A stretch of 64,000 nucleotides of DNA, from NCBI GenBank assembly GCA_020086605.1, contig JACBWW010000004.1:21992506-22056505 (forward strand). Reading direction: 5' to 3'. The notes below the pieces were generated by a model. That model saw only the letters and a list, made by a program, of their open reading frames with translations, was not told the DNA's origin and searched no databases. The stretch comes from Lanius collurio. Taxonomy: Eukaryota; Chordata; Aves; Passeriformes; Laniidae. Position 1 is the first letter of the stretch, and every line of letters begins with the position of its first letter. The translations under genes and the position numbers were made by a program. Shown in pieces: positions 53,401 through 62,295 of the stretch.

Positions 53401-56400
53401 AAACAAACTCAAGCTAATCTGCAAACACTTGCAGACTCTCAGTTTCTAGAGGACACTGCAAAATAAAAATACAGTCTCAGTATTTCGCCAAGTAACATTA
53501 AGAAAAACTTCTGGAAGTTCTTGCTTTTGAAAGTGGATACCACACTATAAAACTAACCCTACCACCAGTAACCTTCACCACACTCTCTAGTGAACTTTCC
53601 CAATACTAGAAATTAGTTAAGTATTAACATAAACTATTAAAACAAGTGACCAAAAAGATGATCATATCCTTTTTTTTTATTTCTTGTGATATATTGAACA
53701 GAGATGTTTTCTGGAAGAAGGTGCAGTGCATGCTTTTCACTTGATTTTTATGTCAGAAAACAAAGTCACATCTACCTGAAAACATCTGTCACTAAAAAAA
53801 AACAGACAAAAAGAGATAAAGCAACTAAAAAGACCATTTGTTTAAAGCTTTTACATTTCCATCAATACTTCAATCTCATACACAAATAGCATGTGCAATT
53901 AGTATCTTTAATGGCTCACCAGCTTCAATTATGTTGGGAGATCTCCTAGAATAAACAAATATAGTATAAACAAATAGTAATTTTTATAATCCAAGAAGTT
54001 ACATGTTTTAGAAAAAAAAAGAAAAAAAACACAGGAAAAAATCCAACACACATAACCATTTCTTGGGTAACGTCTTTTGTGTCTGTAGTGGGTTGAATCT
54101 GAGTTGACAGACAGATTTTTAGACCAATAACGCTTCTTACAATGTACACATTTAAACCACACGGAAAGACGGGAGTTCCTCTTGTTCCAGCTGGCCTGAG
54201 GGAGGTGGGGCGGCCTCGGAGCCTCCGGGCCCCGCCAGGCCGGGTTGGGTTGGGCCAAAGCCCCGGCCCCCTTCTCCTCTTCCTGATGCTGCAGCAGGGA
54301 CCCTGGGCCGCTGGGGAAGGAGCCATCCCAGAGCCCAGGCAGCTAAACCCATCCATGGACTGCCAGACAGCTGGACCCAACTATGGACGGCTACACAGCC
54401 AAAAATCTTTCCAGAGCGGCTTCTTGGGACCGGTAGGTTCCCCCTGTTCTCCACATGGAGCCAGCGGGAGCCTCCTTTCTGCAGCCAGCAGCACAAAAAG
54501 AGCGAGGCTTTCTTCACCATAAAGAGTGAACAAGAACATTCTTCAACACAGAGGTTTCAGAGTCAGAGAGAAGCTGAGCCATGTGAGACGGAGCTGGAAA
54601 TGGCGATGGAGAAAGGGGCGGTGCCGCGTTCCTCGCGCAGAGCTTAAAAATGCTTCTGGCATGCGGTGGTAAGAAACTGTAATATCTCAAACTGTTTGTC
54701 TCTTTAATCCATTTGAAGTGCATGGGGGGATGGAAGACTTAGGTGTGGCCCGTGAAGATTGTGAAGACAGAGTGCCTATGCCAGGATATACAGAAGCAGT
54801 GAGAGGCTTTTAAGGATTTGTAGCAGAAAAAGCCTTTGTGTTCAGGTCAAAATGACCCATCCTTAAAAAGATTGTTAACCCCATGTGATGGCCCAGGTGT
54901 GGCAGTGTGAAAAAACTGATATTTTTTCATAGAAGAGATGTATTACACCACAGCAGATTGTTTCTTTCCGGGCAGGTCTGTTGTTGGGGGCAGTTTGAGA
55001 AACCATGTGAAGCAAGAAGAAGAAACCCTTTTTTCCTTGAGCATAAGAGAGAGACTTTTTAAGAACTGTAACACTGACTAGAATCCTACGTTGTGTTATC
55101 TTTTGTGCTAGTTAAAAAGAAAAGAGTAAAGTGCTGAAAAGAAGAGAGCAGGGGGGAGGGTGTGTTTGTTTTAATTTGTTATATCTTTTAACTTTTAATT
55201 CTGTTAGTAATAAAAGTTCCTCCTTGTACTGCAACCATTTAAGCTTGAACCTGTTTTTTTTTTTTTTTGCCTCGCAGCTATCTAGTTTTCCTCAATATTT
55301 TTCTTATTTTGTTTTTCTTTATAAAATAACTGGTATTTTAGATGCTTGACGCTTAGTTGTGTCAAACCACAACAGTGTCCTTTACATGTTGCTGTATGCC
55401 AGTCCACACACACTCTTTCAAGAAAGGTAAGCTGCAGTCAGCCTTGTTCTGCTGGAAGAGTAGAAAAGTTCTGAGAGGAAGCTGGTGAGCCATATTCCTG
55501 TCTTGAAGAACTTAACACCAAGAAAGCTAAATTCCTTCAAACAAAACAGCAGGTTAACAAGGACAGCTGTACAGCTTTCTCAAAGAGATATACAGCCTCT
55601 TTCCTCCTAAGCTAAGAAAGAACATAGATTTTACCCTTCAATTTTTTGTTTCAACAGATGCTCAATTAACTATTCCCCCAAACAATCGTAAGGAAATTCA
55701 TCCTCTGAAACCTGGAGACCAAACTACAAATGACAGATACAGAGAAAAAAACAAGCAAACCAATTACAAACAAAAAAGAAAACATAATAAAATCAACTGC
55801 AGCTCATATCTGAAGAAGGGATACAAAGACTTTCATAAAATCACTTTACACATCTATCTTCTTCTTAAACAGCTTTCATGTGTGAAAATTAAAGTATGAT
55901 CCACAATGCTTCTTCAATAAGGGAAATTTGACTACTGAAGGGAAAGAAGGGAGATAGTGGGAACAACACATCTTGTAAACCGAAGGCTTTTAGCTGGACA
56001 TCTAGCTGAATACTTCATTTTGAATCTCGGCTGAATCTTGCATTCCCTTATTTCTGTATTACCATGTCTTGGTTTGAAAAGACAGATGTCTGCTAAGGAA
56101 GACAGGAGCCTCCCTTGAAATGAAGGATGCAACCCTCTTCACTCTGAATTATTATAATTTTGAAATTAAGGGGCTTTCAGGCGAAGATATAAAGAATAGG
56201 AATAACAGTTCTTTACTAAAATACAGATATATAAACAGGCAAACAAACAACAATAACTACAGTGGTGACAACAAACAGAACCACAAACCCAGTGCAGCCT
56301 CTCTCGGCTGTCAGGCCCTTTCCCCTTTGGTGCAGTTCCAGTCACAGCCGGCAGGGGCGCTGGCGGCTCCCGGTGAGCAGGGCAGGTGCGATGGTTCCCC

Positions 56401-59400
56401 CGCGGCTGCAGGGGGCGCTCCGGAGCGAGCTCGGGGAGCACGCAGTGATGGCGGCCTGGGATCCGGGAAGGGATGGAAGAAAGGCTTCACAAACCTCCCT
56501 GGGCAGCTGATCCTGGGGTCTGTCCGGGCTCTCCTGTCCAGGCAGGCTGGAGCAGCAGTAGGAGCACAACTTCCGGGTGGCAGGCGAGATGTATCGAGCT
56601 GCGGAGCTGTGGTAGGAAATCCCCGGAGGTCTCGGCAGGCAGGACGGGCAGGGCTGCAGAGCAGCGAAGGCTGAGGCAGCAGGGTCTGCAGCTCAGCTCC
56701 CAGAGGGGCAGGGAAGGACAGGTTTGGGATCCTGGGGTTTCTCCAGCAGGGAGGAAGAGCAGCAGGAAGCCTGCAGTGCTGACGAGAATGGTCTCTCCCT
56801 GTCCACACCGAGTCCCAGGGCACAACCAGGTGAAGACAGTAGCCCAAAGTGGGGTTCTCCTCGCCCGTGGCCAGTTCTTTTGTTTCTCCCAAGTACCCAG
56901 CAATTTGTTGCCTCAGTAACATATATGGGAGAAAATTCCTCAAGAGAAAAAAAAGGAACTCCCAAAACCCCAACATACTGTCAGTTCCAAGAGGGCATAA
57001 ACACGCAGAATAGGACCTAACCTGACCCTGAACATTCATACTGGCCCTAAGTACATTCCCATAACCAGGAGTGAAGGACATCAAGGTATTATATGCCAGC
57101 ACTTCTATACAATTTCACAGCAGGCTCCAAAGAAAAGTCGCTAAGGTCTCTCTACCCATGCTAAACCTGCCAACCAGTATAAGGAATGATGCACAGGGAG
57201 ATCAGAGTTTGGCTAATCCAACCTAAACTTCTAGTTGGTCTCATCTAAACTAAACTTCCCCTGACACAGCTTCAATGGCATTAAGCCAAGTCAGGAGAGA
57301 CTTAGGTTGGGTATTAGGAAAAGGCTGTTCACTCAAGGGGTGTTTGGGCACTGGAAGAGGCTCCCCAGGTCAGTGGTCAGAGCACCACCATGACAGAGTT
57401 CAAGAAGCGTTTGGACAATGCTCCCAGGCACAGGGTGTGACTCTGCATGTCCCGTGCAGGGCCAGGAGTTGGACTTGATGATCCTTGTGTGTCCCTTCAA
57501 AATCAGCTTATTCTGTGATTCCATGCCTCTAGTCCTCTTGAAATCAATACAAGTGTGGGAAGGTTTATTAGTTTGCCACCTCCAACTTTCTAACTTCCAA
57601 ATCCAAACTGGCCCTAGGAACAGCACAGTTGAACTCTCAGAACACTGAGCTAACAAAATGAATAAAACTTCTTGGTCCAAAATCAGACAAGTACAGAGCC
57701 AACTGAGTGTGTCTGTATCTGACATGGTTAATATACATCATCAATAAAATACTTATAGATAATTCAGATGAAATTTGGAAGATAACTTTCAATACCTGCA
57801 TCTCAATGTAAGTGGCATTTAGAAGAGAGTTCATGAGAATATTTTAACATATAAAGAAGGCACAAAATCAAAAATGTTTCAATAATAGTACATCCTATAT
57901 ACAGAATAAAAGTATGCAAGAGGGTAAAAAAATTAAATGCAGTTAATATGACTGAGATATAGTCAGCACATGGTGAAATGTATCAGCTCCCCTGAACAAT
58001 AATGAAAAATCTTAGCCTGTTAGCCTTTGCTAAGTCTGAAGGTCCATGTAGTCAGTTGCTGTATTTTCCTCAAACATCAGGATTAGTAAATTGTGAGCAA
58101 GAACACCAGCCTTTAATTTTATTCCATTTCCACAGCTGAAAAGAGTAAGACTTCCAATACACTGGAAATTTCCCCTCTTTCAAGACCACACTTTGACATC
58201 TTTCCACACCAGGATTAATTTTCTTCAGTACTCACATCTTTAGGGTAGTGCAAAAAGAGAACAGATGAGCAAGAATTAAAACAAAACAAAACAAAAAAAA
58301 ACAAACAAAAACCACCAAACTTTGGACAGATGGGGTAAATATAGAAGAATGCTGCAAAAAGACAGAAACTTGACAGGACAGTGACAGGAAACATGGCAAA
58401 CAAACAAACCAACATATTAGACAAATAGAAACAACAACAAAAAACTATCAAAGTATTTCAACATGCACTGAAAAATATTTTTCCTGTAACATAATTTCTT
58501 CTAATCATTAACTACATTGATTTCAGAAGACCAAAAAACACTGGAAACAACATGAATACAACATGAAAGCCATATGCAATAAACAGAATGAGTTATTCAA
58601 GAGGGTGAGGAATGACCCTCACAAACTTGACCAGAACGCAGAAGCTCTTTTCCTTAAATGGAGATCCAGAGCAATTGAAACAAAACCATACTGGAGAAAA
58701 CAAAAAAAAAAAGCCCCAACAGCCCTTCTGACATAGACACAAGACTGATGATATTTTCTGTGATGCTTTAGGAATTGGAGGTGCTTACTAGTCTCCTTTC
58801 TTTCCAATTCCTGCTCTCAAAATGCATCAGCAGAAATGCCACCAAACACGTTCTCCACAAACGTCAAGTAAGAAGAATATAATTGTAAGTGCATAATTCA
58901 GTAATGAAGCCAAGCAATACTTTTGTTTATACAAGTTATCTGAAATTCAATTGCTCATCTGAACCATGAAATTTATCCTCATTATAATAAACAAGAATAT
59001 AGGTTTCCTTCTCAATATTATGAATTAAAACATTCATTTAAAAAGGCTGTCCAATATAGATATATTTAAATGGTTCATTTACATTTCCAATATCTTATTT
59101 AATGCTTGTTGAACCCTTATTTTTTATTTTTAAATGCACAGGAATGAACTCATAGCTCTAAGTATTATTTATACATGTGTTATATTTTATGTAGAAATTG
59201 CACACAGATGCCAGTTACAAGAATTTAAATTCAGGTATTTGTTTGCAGACATGAGGAGAATAATCTGAATTTACTTTTCAAATTATGTTCATTTTGTAAA
59301 CTGTTGATTGATGAACAGGTATCTGATATTTTTAGTAACCTACAACAACCAGTCTATGTATTATAATAAGATACCTTTTGATGGTTAAGAAATGCAAGTT

Positions 59401-62295
59401 TTAACTGTTTTGCATGTCTTTGTACAAGTATGTATATCCTATCTATAGGACAGATAGCAGATAAATAGAAATAAAAATTCCTTGTTTTTTAAGTACAGTT
59501 ACTCTCAGTACAGATATCATGTAAGTCTGAATTGAAATTATTAGACAATCAGTATGTTTCAAGCATGGCTGAAATACAAACCACAGAATGATACATTAAG
59601 AGCTATATCTATGTGTTGTTCCCAACACATGGAGATGAACAGCAGACATCCTTCAACTTAAGAATGAACATCCTTCAACTCTTCTCCAGTCTAGACACTA
59701 AAGAAGAGATCTTTAAACAAAGTTCTAACACTTTACAGAGATCTTTAGAAAGAAGTTTACTTTCAATGTCATAGAATGGTTTGGGTTGGAAGTGACCCTA
59801 AGGATGACCCAGCTCCAAACCGCTGCCATGGACAAGGATACCTTCCACTAGACAAGGCTGTGCACAAACCCCATCCAACCTGGCCTTGAAGACTTCCAGG
59901 GACGGGACAACCACCTGGGCAACCTATTCTGGAATTTCTTCCTACTATCTAATCCACATCTCTCCACTTCTAATTTAGAACTAGTCACCCTTGCCCTGTC
60001 TGTACACATAAAAAGTCACGCTCCTTCCTTTTTATAAGTCCCCTTTAAGTACTGGAAGGTGCTCTAAGAGTCTCCCTGAAGCCTTCTTTTCTCCAGGGTA
60101 AACAACCCCAACTCTCTCAGCCTGTCTTCACAGGAGAGGAGCTCCAGCCTCTGATCATCTTTGTGGTACTTGTTGGACCTGCTCTAACAGGTCATTCTTA
60201 TTCTAGGAGATCCAGACCGGGACACAATGCAGCCATCCAGCCAATTCCTAATCCACCAAGTGGTCCATCCATCAAGTCCCTGTCTCTCCAGCTCAGAGAC
60301 AAGGATGTCATGCAGGACAGTGCCAAATGCTTAGCAGAAGTCCAGGTTGATGACACCAGTCACTCTTCCCTCATCAACCACCACTGTTGGCATGACAAGT
60401 ATTTTTCCATTCTGTCACCTGTTTAAGTTCAAGTAAATTTCTGCAGTACTGTAACCCATGTACTATCCCATTCTCCCGCCTAGGGATGGCACAGTTAGAG
60501 AAAAATTAATTCAAAACCTAATGGTGAATTTGAGAGAAGAGTTCAAGGTGCTTCACAAGGCTCTGATCAATTTGTATGGTTTATAAGTAGTTTCACTTTT
60601 TGTTCATGAAACACCTATACAAGCAGTTGAGAAAATTGAACAGAATCTTGATCTTGAAACTTTCTAAATATAAGTATCCTCTACAAAGCACACTACTATG
60701 CTGACATAGCACAGAAAGGCACTGTATAGGCACACCTAAGCGGGCAGGGAACGAGGAATAGTGTCTGCACTACCATATGATCCCCTTGACCTCAAGCCTA
60801 CATCACTTCTTAAGATGTCCTGATATCTCAGGACACTACTGCACTATTACAAAGATATTATTTCAAAGCTGTCTGCTTAATTCACACTTAAGTTAAAGTC
60901 ATGACTTGCTATACCCAAGTAGATTCTCAGTGGCTGCAACAGGACTTGACAGAGGTGAAGGGCAGTGTTATGGAACCCAATTACAAGGTGACACAAGCAC
61001 CTGAATATTCCATACAAAGTACTAGAAAATGTGCAAGGGAAATTATTTTTTAAAAAAAAGAAACCTTACCTGCTGTTGTTGATTTTCCAACTCCCCCTTT
61101 GCCAGAAGCCACAACCACCACCTGCTTAACTCCTTCTATGGGCTTCTGCTTTGGTAGCCCTCGTGACAGGATCCGAGCACGTTTGTCCCTCAGAGCCTCA
61201 TCCCCAGAGCTTGAGGACTAACAAAACCAAAAAACAAGTCAGTGCAGGTGCACCAACCTGAAGTTTTCACAGAAAAAGCTGACAAGAAAAAGCTGACAAA
61301 AAACTGACTAAAAAATTTCCTCTACTTGTCTAAAAAAAAACCATTCTGCACAGGGGCTCTCCCAAAGGGAGTCTGCTTCACAGGCAGGCAGGGACTGGGC
61401 CTACTTAAAAATAATGCCATTCACATGTTTTTTTGACAAACACTTAAATATAATCGACCTTAACAGTTAAAGAAAAAAAAAGAAAAAAAAATTGTGTTGA
61501 AATAAACCAAAACAGTGCTTTAAAAGTCGGAAGCTTTAAGAAACAGGCTAGAGTTGGCGGTCCTTTCGGTACAGTTGTTTCAGGTACAAGCACAGCAACA
61601 GCGAAGGGGCAGGAACGAGGGGTTCGGAGGGCAGGGGGTGCCGGACAGGCAGCTGTCCGAGGGCCGTCGCTGCCCTGAGCCGTGCCACAGGCACCGCACG
61701 TGTGCGGGTGCGCTGGAGCGCGCCTCGCTCCGCTGCTCCTGCGGCACAAGAGCCACAAGTGTGGTCCCCCGGCTGGACGGACGGAGCAGCCGAGCCGAGC
61801 ATCCCCGCAGGCAGCTCCCACCTGCTCCCGGCTGGCACAACTGTACCGCCACGGGCGCTGAGCGCCGCGCGCTGTTTCCACGGAGCGCACGCGGGTGCGG
61901 CTAAAAAGAGGGCAGAGCCCATCCATCTTCCTCTCCCGGCCCGACGCTGCCCCAGACCGGCGCCCGCCGCCAACGACTGCAGCGACCGCATCCCCTCCCG
62001 CAGGGACGCTGCTGCTGAAGCGGCTGCCGCCGGACAGAGCCCCTCGGCGCACCCGTGAGGGACAGACCGTCCCGCGCGCCGCCCCCGCAAACACAGCAAC
62101 AGCCCAGCCCGCCCCGGCGGCCGCGGAGCACGGCGGAGCTCCCGCCTCACTCACCGCGGAGCCGGCGGACGGAGCGGCGCAAGCGGCAGGCGGGCAGCCC
62201 GGGCCACGCCACCGCGCCGCCGGAGCCCTCCTGCCGCCGGCGCCGGGCAGGAGGCGGGCGGAGCGCAGCGCCCATCGCCAGGCGGGATTTCCCAT
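7868..62295 (-). CDS. NUBPL: NUBPL (IND1), iron-sulfur cluster transfer protein for complex I; exons 1-7, 3' part outside the window
   Basis: Seven exons joined on the minus strand encode 213 codons plus one base of a Mrp/NBP35-family P-loop NTPase. NUBPL is known to bind a 4Fe-4S cluster and supply it to respiratory complex I in the mitochondrial matrix. Visible in order: an Arg-rich presequence without acidic residues (1-47), the stretch [12 protein letters not shown] (68-79), the deviant Walker A loop GKGGVGKST (86-94), DADIYGPS (116-123), MSMGF (153-157), VVWRGLM (165-171), and the Walker B/switch region DMPPGTGD (194-201). All junctions have GT-AG introns and the phases agree (0,1,0,1,2,0,1). 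Human NUBPL has 319 residues; this covers roughly its first 200. The CxxC cluster ligands belong to later exons left of base 7868, so they cannot be checked here. Every exon is intact, so the gene looks functional. The family assignment is very secure; the exact start codon is less so. Confidence 0.97.
9857..9911. repeat. TG/TA dinucleotide microsatellite
   Basis: ACATATGTGTGTGTA followed by about ten TA units and a degraded TATA-rich tail. Confidence 0.9.
10472..10507 (+). repeat. 18-bp tandem duplication
   Basis: ATTAAATCCTACTGGAGT is followed directly by ATTAAACCCTACTGGAGG, with two differences. Confidence 0.85.
11828..12053. promoter_or_regulatory. Cluster of POU octamer motifs
   Basis: Exact ATGCAAAT octamers at 11828-11835 and 11913-11920, ATGCAA at 11845-11850 and the reverse TTTGCAT at 12047-12053. 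Homeodomain-like TAATTAAGTG follows near 12200. There is no gene or repeat here. A candidate conserved non-coding element on motif content only. Confidence 0.3.
16656..16684 (+). repeat. Poly-A tract
   Basis: 21 consecutive A, one C, then seven more A before CCCC. Possibly the tail of a decayed retroposon, but no body was recognised upstream. Confidence 0.85.
17690..18125 (+). repeat. Unclassified 0.4-kb repeat, copy A
   Basis: Shares an ordered series of blocks with 20880-21290 in the same orientation: GAATGACAAGTGATGTATTC, TATGCAGT(G/A)GCTCCA, GGTTTAA(C/A)ATT, CTAC/CTATA...CAGC, GCATTAGGT and CCACCAGTATTCCTGTTTAG. Similarity stops at both ends, so it is not a long segmental duplication. 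It matches no CR1 or LTR landmark that I know. Confidence 0.75.
20880..21290 (+). repeat. Unclassified 0.4-kb repeat, copy B
   Basis: Direct partner of copy A at 17690-18125, with roughly a quarter of positions different by eye and several indels. Copy A has about 50 extra bases before the CCACCAGTATTCCTG block. The spacing of about 3.2 kb in direct orientation would also fit two LTRs around a decayed insert, although no viral gene is visible between them. Confidence 0.75.
22128..22562 (-). mobile_element. CR1 LINE 3' fragment (old)
   Basis: Antisense CR1 landmarks appear in order on the plus strand: TTCACAGAAAAACTTAGGTTTG, GAAGGACCTCGGGGACC, GGCAACCTGTTCTGACATGC, CCATTACCTCTTGTGCTAT and CCTTGATGGCTCTTTGCTGG. 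Divergent and interrupted by an A-rich insertion. CR1 is the main LINE of birds. Confidence 0.85.
23852..23900 (+). mobile_element. Short ERVL-type LTR fragment
   Basis: About 50 bases (GCTGGTTCTAGCTGCAGTAG, then AGTTAATTTTCTTC) resemble the 5' end of the LTRs at 32432 and 36370. The rest of the element is not recognisable. Confidence 0.5.
27848..27863. promoter_or_regulatory. RFX X-box-like palindrome
   Basis: GTTGCTAGGGAGCAAC: perfect 6-bp inverted half-sites GTTGCT/AGCAAC with a four-base spacer. GTTGCTAGG is a typical RFX half-site, although classical X-boxes have a shorter spacer. It lies in intron 6, about 1.1 kb downstream of exon 6 in the direction of transcription. Confidence 0.4.
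28991..29081 (-). CDS. NUBPL: NUBPL exon 6: MSMGF and VVWRG motifs
   Basis: 91 bases completing Cys152 and encoding residues 153-182, [20 protein letters not shown] then [15 protein letters not shown] and VVWRG(P/L)M are hallmarks of the Mrp/NBP35 family. The acceptor is TTGTTTCAG and the donor is CAG|GTAAGG. The exon ends in phase 0, matching exon 7, which begins with a Val codon. Confidence 0.97.
29082..29171 (-). other. NUBPL intron 5 (90 bp)
   Basis: A complete GT-AG intron of only 90 bases between exons 5 and 6 (donor GTGAGC, acceptor TTGTTTCAG). It stands out against neighbouring introns of 13-21 kb, and is near the lower end of vertebrate intron lengths. Confidence 0.95.
29172..29211 (-). 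CDS. NUBPL: NUBPL exon 5: 40-base micro-exon
   Basis: Encodes residues 139-151 ([13 protein letters not shown]) plus two bases of Cys152. The acceptor is TGTTTTTAG and the donor is ATG|GTGAGC. It is separated from exon 6 by only 90 bases. Compared with the human sequence, a leucine of PLLNYG is lysine here. Its length is not a multiple of three, so skipping it would break the frame. Confidence 0.95.
30289..30328 (+). repeat. 20-bp tandem duplication
   Basis: GAGTAAAATAAAAACAATGT is followed by GAGTAAAATAAAAACAGTGC, with two differences. Confidence 0.88.
32157..32186. repeat. Perfect inverted repeat (11-bp arms, 8-base loop)
   Basis: GATGTAATGAA (32157-32167) and TTCATTACATC (32176-32186) are exact reverse complements with GATGGATT between them. 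The pairing stops at a T/T mismatch. Confidence 0.9.
32368..32431. repeat. TA then GA microsatellite
   Basis: A short TA run (32368-32378) is followed by an AG/GGAGAG array ending in CGAGCGAGAG, which abuts the ERVL-type LTR. Confidence 0.92.
32432..32660 (+). mobile_element. ERVL-type LTR, internally deleted
   Basis: Carries the landmarks TTTTGGCTGGGATA, GTTTTGGATTT, CACCCCACCAGCAAGCAGG, GGGAGGGGACA and CAAAGGGATACCCCAT, the same order as in the LTR at 36370. It resembles the avian ERVL LTR consensus as I remember it. About 50 bases present in the middle of the other copy are missing. Its left edge abuts a GA microsatellite. Confidence 0.75.
34678..34739 (+). repeat. Polypurine tract (GGAA/GGGA-rich)
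   Basis: About 62 bases almost wholly A and G on the plus strand (interrupted only by single T and C bases), built of AGGGGAAGG- and GGAGG-like units. Confidence 0.88.
36370..36672 (+). mobile_element. ERVL-type LTR
   Basis: Begins TGTGTAATTGTGCTGATTTTGG, followed by the blocks AAGATAGAGTTA, CTGGTATAGGGCTGTG, GTTTTAGTTATTGCTAA, CTGGGAGGGGACACA, GGGGTATCCCCACACC and a TATA-like AGTATATAAATGA near its 3' part. Order and content match avian ERVL LTRs. The right end is diffuse. There are no neighbouring retroviral genes, so it is a decayed solo LTR. Confidence 0.78.
40985..41375 (+). mobile_element. CR1 LINE 3' fragment
   Basis: Sense CR1 landmarks: GGGCTGTCCAGTCTAG, AGGCTCCAGGGAGACC, GGACAAGAGGCAATGG, CAGGTTGGACGG, GATTAGATGACCTTC and a terminal TTCTATGAT. 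The element runs to the CR1 3' end, with the characteristic octamer-like terminus present once. Confidence 0.9.
42470..42560 (-). CDS. NUBPL: NUBPL exon 4: DADIYGPS motif
   Basis: 91 bases encoding residues 109-138 plus one base: [20 protein letters not shown] then [20 protein letters not shown] is the switch I-like motif of Mrp/NBP35 ATPases (DVDVYGPSVP in the human protein). The acceptor is TTCCTTACGTAG and the donor is CAA|GTAAGT. Residues 109-112 (TKEV) differ from mammals, while the motif and the following NLKGNPEL are conserved. Confidence 0.97.
46281..46320 (+). repeat. 20-bp tandem duplication
   Basis: AATAAAGAACTATACTACAC is followed by AATAAAGAACTATAACTCCT; the first 14 bases are identical. 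Confidence 0.85.
49260..49510. promoter_or_regulatory. Isolated CpG island inside NUBPL intron 3
   Basis: About 250 bases of very GC- and CpG-rich DNA (many CGCG, GCGC and CCGCCG words) in AT-rich intron on both sides, with no LTR or CR1 similarity that I recognise. It contains GTTGCGCAGCAAC (49447-49459), an inverted repeat resembling the RFX X-box. Open frames of up to 113 codons cross it on both strands, but these are expected in CpG-rich DNA and none resembles a known protein. Likely an internal or alternative promoter, or an enhancer-like island; it could also be a GC-rich repeat that I do not know. Confidence 0.6.
53146..53180 (-). CDS. NUBPL: NUBPL exon 3: 35-base micro-exon
   Basis: Encodes [12 protein letters not shown] (residues 97-108), the helix that follows the P-loop. 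The first base of the Val codon comes from exon 2. The acceptor has a strong pyrimidine tract (CTTTTTCTTTCTTGCAG). The donor is TCG|GTAGGT. A second GT lies four bases further on (GTAG|GTGAAC). Only the first donor keeps phase 0 for exon 4, so it was chosen. At 35 bases the exon is below the size at which exon definition normally works easily. Confidence 0.95.
54079..54083. repeat. Target-site duplication, left copy (GTGTC)
   Basis: Five bases identical to 55375-55379, immediately outside the TG...CA ends of the LTR at 54084-55374. Confidence 0.85.
54084..55374 (+). mobile_element. Endogenous retrovirus solo LTR, 1291 bp, with intact 5-bp target duplication
   Basis: Starts TGTAGTGGGTTGA and ends TCAAACCACAACA, imperfect terminal inverted repeats with TG...CA ends. 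It is flanked on both sides by GTGTC (54079-54083 and 55375-55379), a 5-bp target-site duplication. A polyadenylation signal AATAAA lies at 55209-55214, as expected in the R region, which sets the orientation to plus (antisense to NUBPL). The first 600 bases are GC-rich. I see no gag or pol sequence on either side, so it is a solo LTR. The TGTAGTGGGTTGA start resembles LTRs I associate with passerine genomes; I cannot name the exact family. Confidence 0.88.
55375..55379. repeat. Target-site duplication, right copy (GTGTC)
   Basis: Five bases identical to 54079-54083, directly after the CA end of the LTR. Confidence 0.85.
56065..56975 (-). mobile_element. Endogenous retrovirus LTR, about 911 bp
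   Basis: On the plus strand it starts TGTCTTGGTTTGA and ends AAAACCCCAACA, which read on the minus strand as a TGTTGGGGTTTTG start and a CAAACCAAGACA end. The middle (56330-56800) is GC-rich and explains the long overlapping open frames here, up to 263 codons. The TGTCTTGGTTTGAAAAGACAG segment is one I associate with a common passerine LTR. Flanks TACCA and TACTG match at only three of five positions, so the target duplication is not convincing. It has no internal retroviral genes. It lies in the same orientation as NUBPL, 690 bp from the plus-strand LTR. Confidence 0.78.
57283..57526 (+). mobile_element. CR1 LINE 3' fragment
   Basis: Sense CR1: GAGAGACTTAGGTTGGGTATT, GGGCACTGGAAGAGGCTCCC, CAAGAAGCGTTTGGACAATG, GTTGGACTTGATGATCC and a terminal TTCTGTGATTCCATG. 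A 5'-truncated copy, as is usual for CR1. Confidence 0.92.
58278..58312 (+). repeat. AAAAC-type simple repeat
   Basis: AAAACAAAACAAAACAAAAA followed by ACAAAC units: low-complexity sequence. Confidence 0.85.
59768..60420 (-). mobile_element. CR1 LINE fragment, longest in the window
   Basis: Antisense CR1 of about 650 bp. It starts with the 3' terminus (TCATAGAATGGTTTGGGTTG) and continues through CATCCAACCTGGCCTTGA, CTGGGCAACCTATTCTGG, CTCTCAGCCTGTCTTCACAG and CTCCAGCCTCTGATCATC. It then reaches the end of the reverse-transcriptase ORF region (GACAGTGCCAAATGCTTAGC, CAGGTTGATGACACCAG). The ORF part is broken and non-functional. Confidence 0.92.
61070..61217 (-). CDS. NUBPL: NUBPL exon 2: Walker A (P-loop) exon
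   Basis: 148 bases encoding residues 48-96. The acceptor is TTTTGTTAG and the donor is CAG|GTAAGG. It starts with a serine-rich [15 protein letters not shown] segment, which differs from the mammalian protein, then becomes nearly invariant: [17 protein letters not shown] and the nucleotide-binding loop [12 protein letters not shown]87 is the signature lysine of deviant Walker A loops, and K92 is the usual P-loop lysine. The glycine of SRG (residue 67) corresponds to human Gly56, a residue known from complex I deficiency variants. It ends in phase 1. This exon by itself identifies the gene. Confidence 0.98.
61218..62154 (-). other. NUBPL intron 1 (937 bp)
   Basis: The exon-1 side (about 61600-62154) is GC-rich and continues the promoter CpG island. 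The exon-2 side is A/T-rich and carries a 14-bp tandem duplication (61271-61298). The long overlapping open frames on both strands here are a by-product of high GC content. Confidence 0.85.
61271..61298 (+). repeat. 14-bp tandem duplication beside NUBPL exon 2
   Basis: AGAAAAAGCTGACA is present twice in a row, followed by a degraded third unit. It lies in intron 1, about 55 bases upstream of the exon 2 acceptor in the direction of transcription. Confidence 0.88.

Larger units (their letters stand above)
53181..61069 (-). other. NUBPL intron 2 (about 7.9 kb)
   Basis: The most repeat-laden intron: a 1.29-kb plus-strand LTR (54084-55374), a 0.9-kb minus-strand LTR (56065-56975), a plus CR1 tail (57283-57526) and a 650-bp minus CR1 (59768-60420). 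Together these account for about 40% of the intron. The GC-rich open frames here fall inside the LTRs. Confidence 0.85.

Noticed and set aside
54142..54522. Overlapping open frames of 122-144 codons
   Set aside because: They sit in the GC-rich first half of the plus-strand LTR and have no retroviral or cellular similarity.
56060..56980. Target-site duplication for the minus-strand LTR
   Set aside because: Flanks TACCA and TACTG agree at only three of five positions.
56311..57102. 263-codon open frame and several overlapping ones
   Set aside because: They lie mainly in the GC-rich middle of an LTR, are open on both strands, and resemble no retroviral or host protein.
58735..58830. C/D-box snoRNA-like TGATGAT motif in intron 2
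   Set aside because: No properly placed D box and no closing terminal stem.
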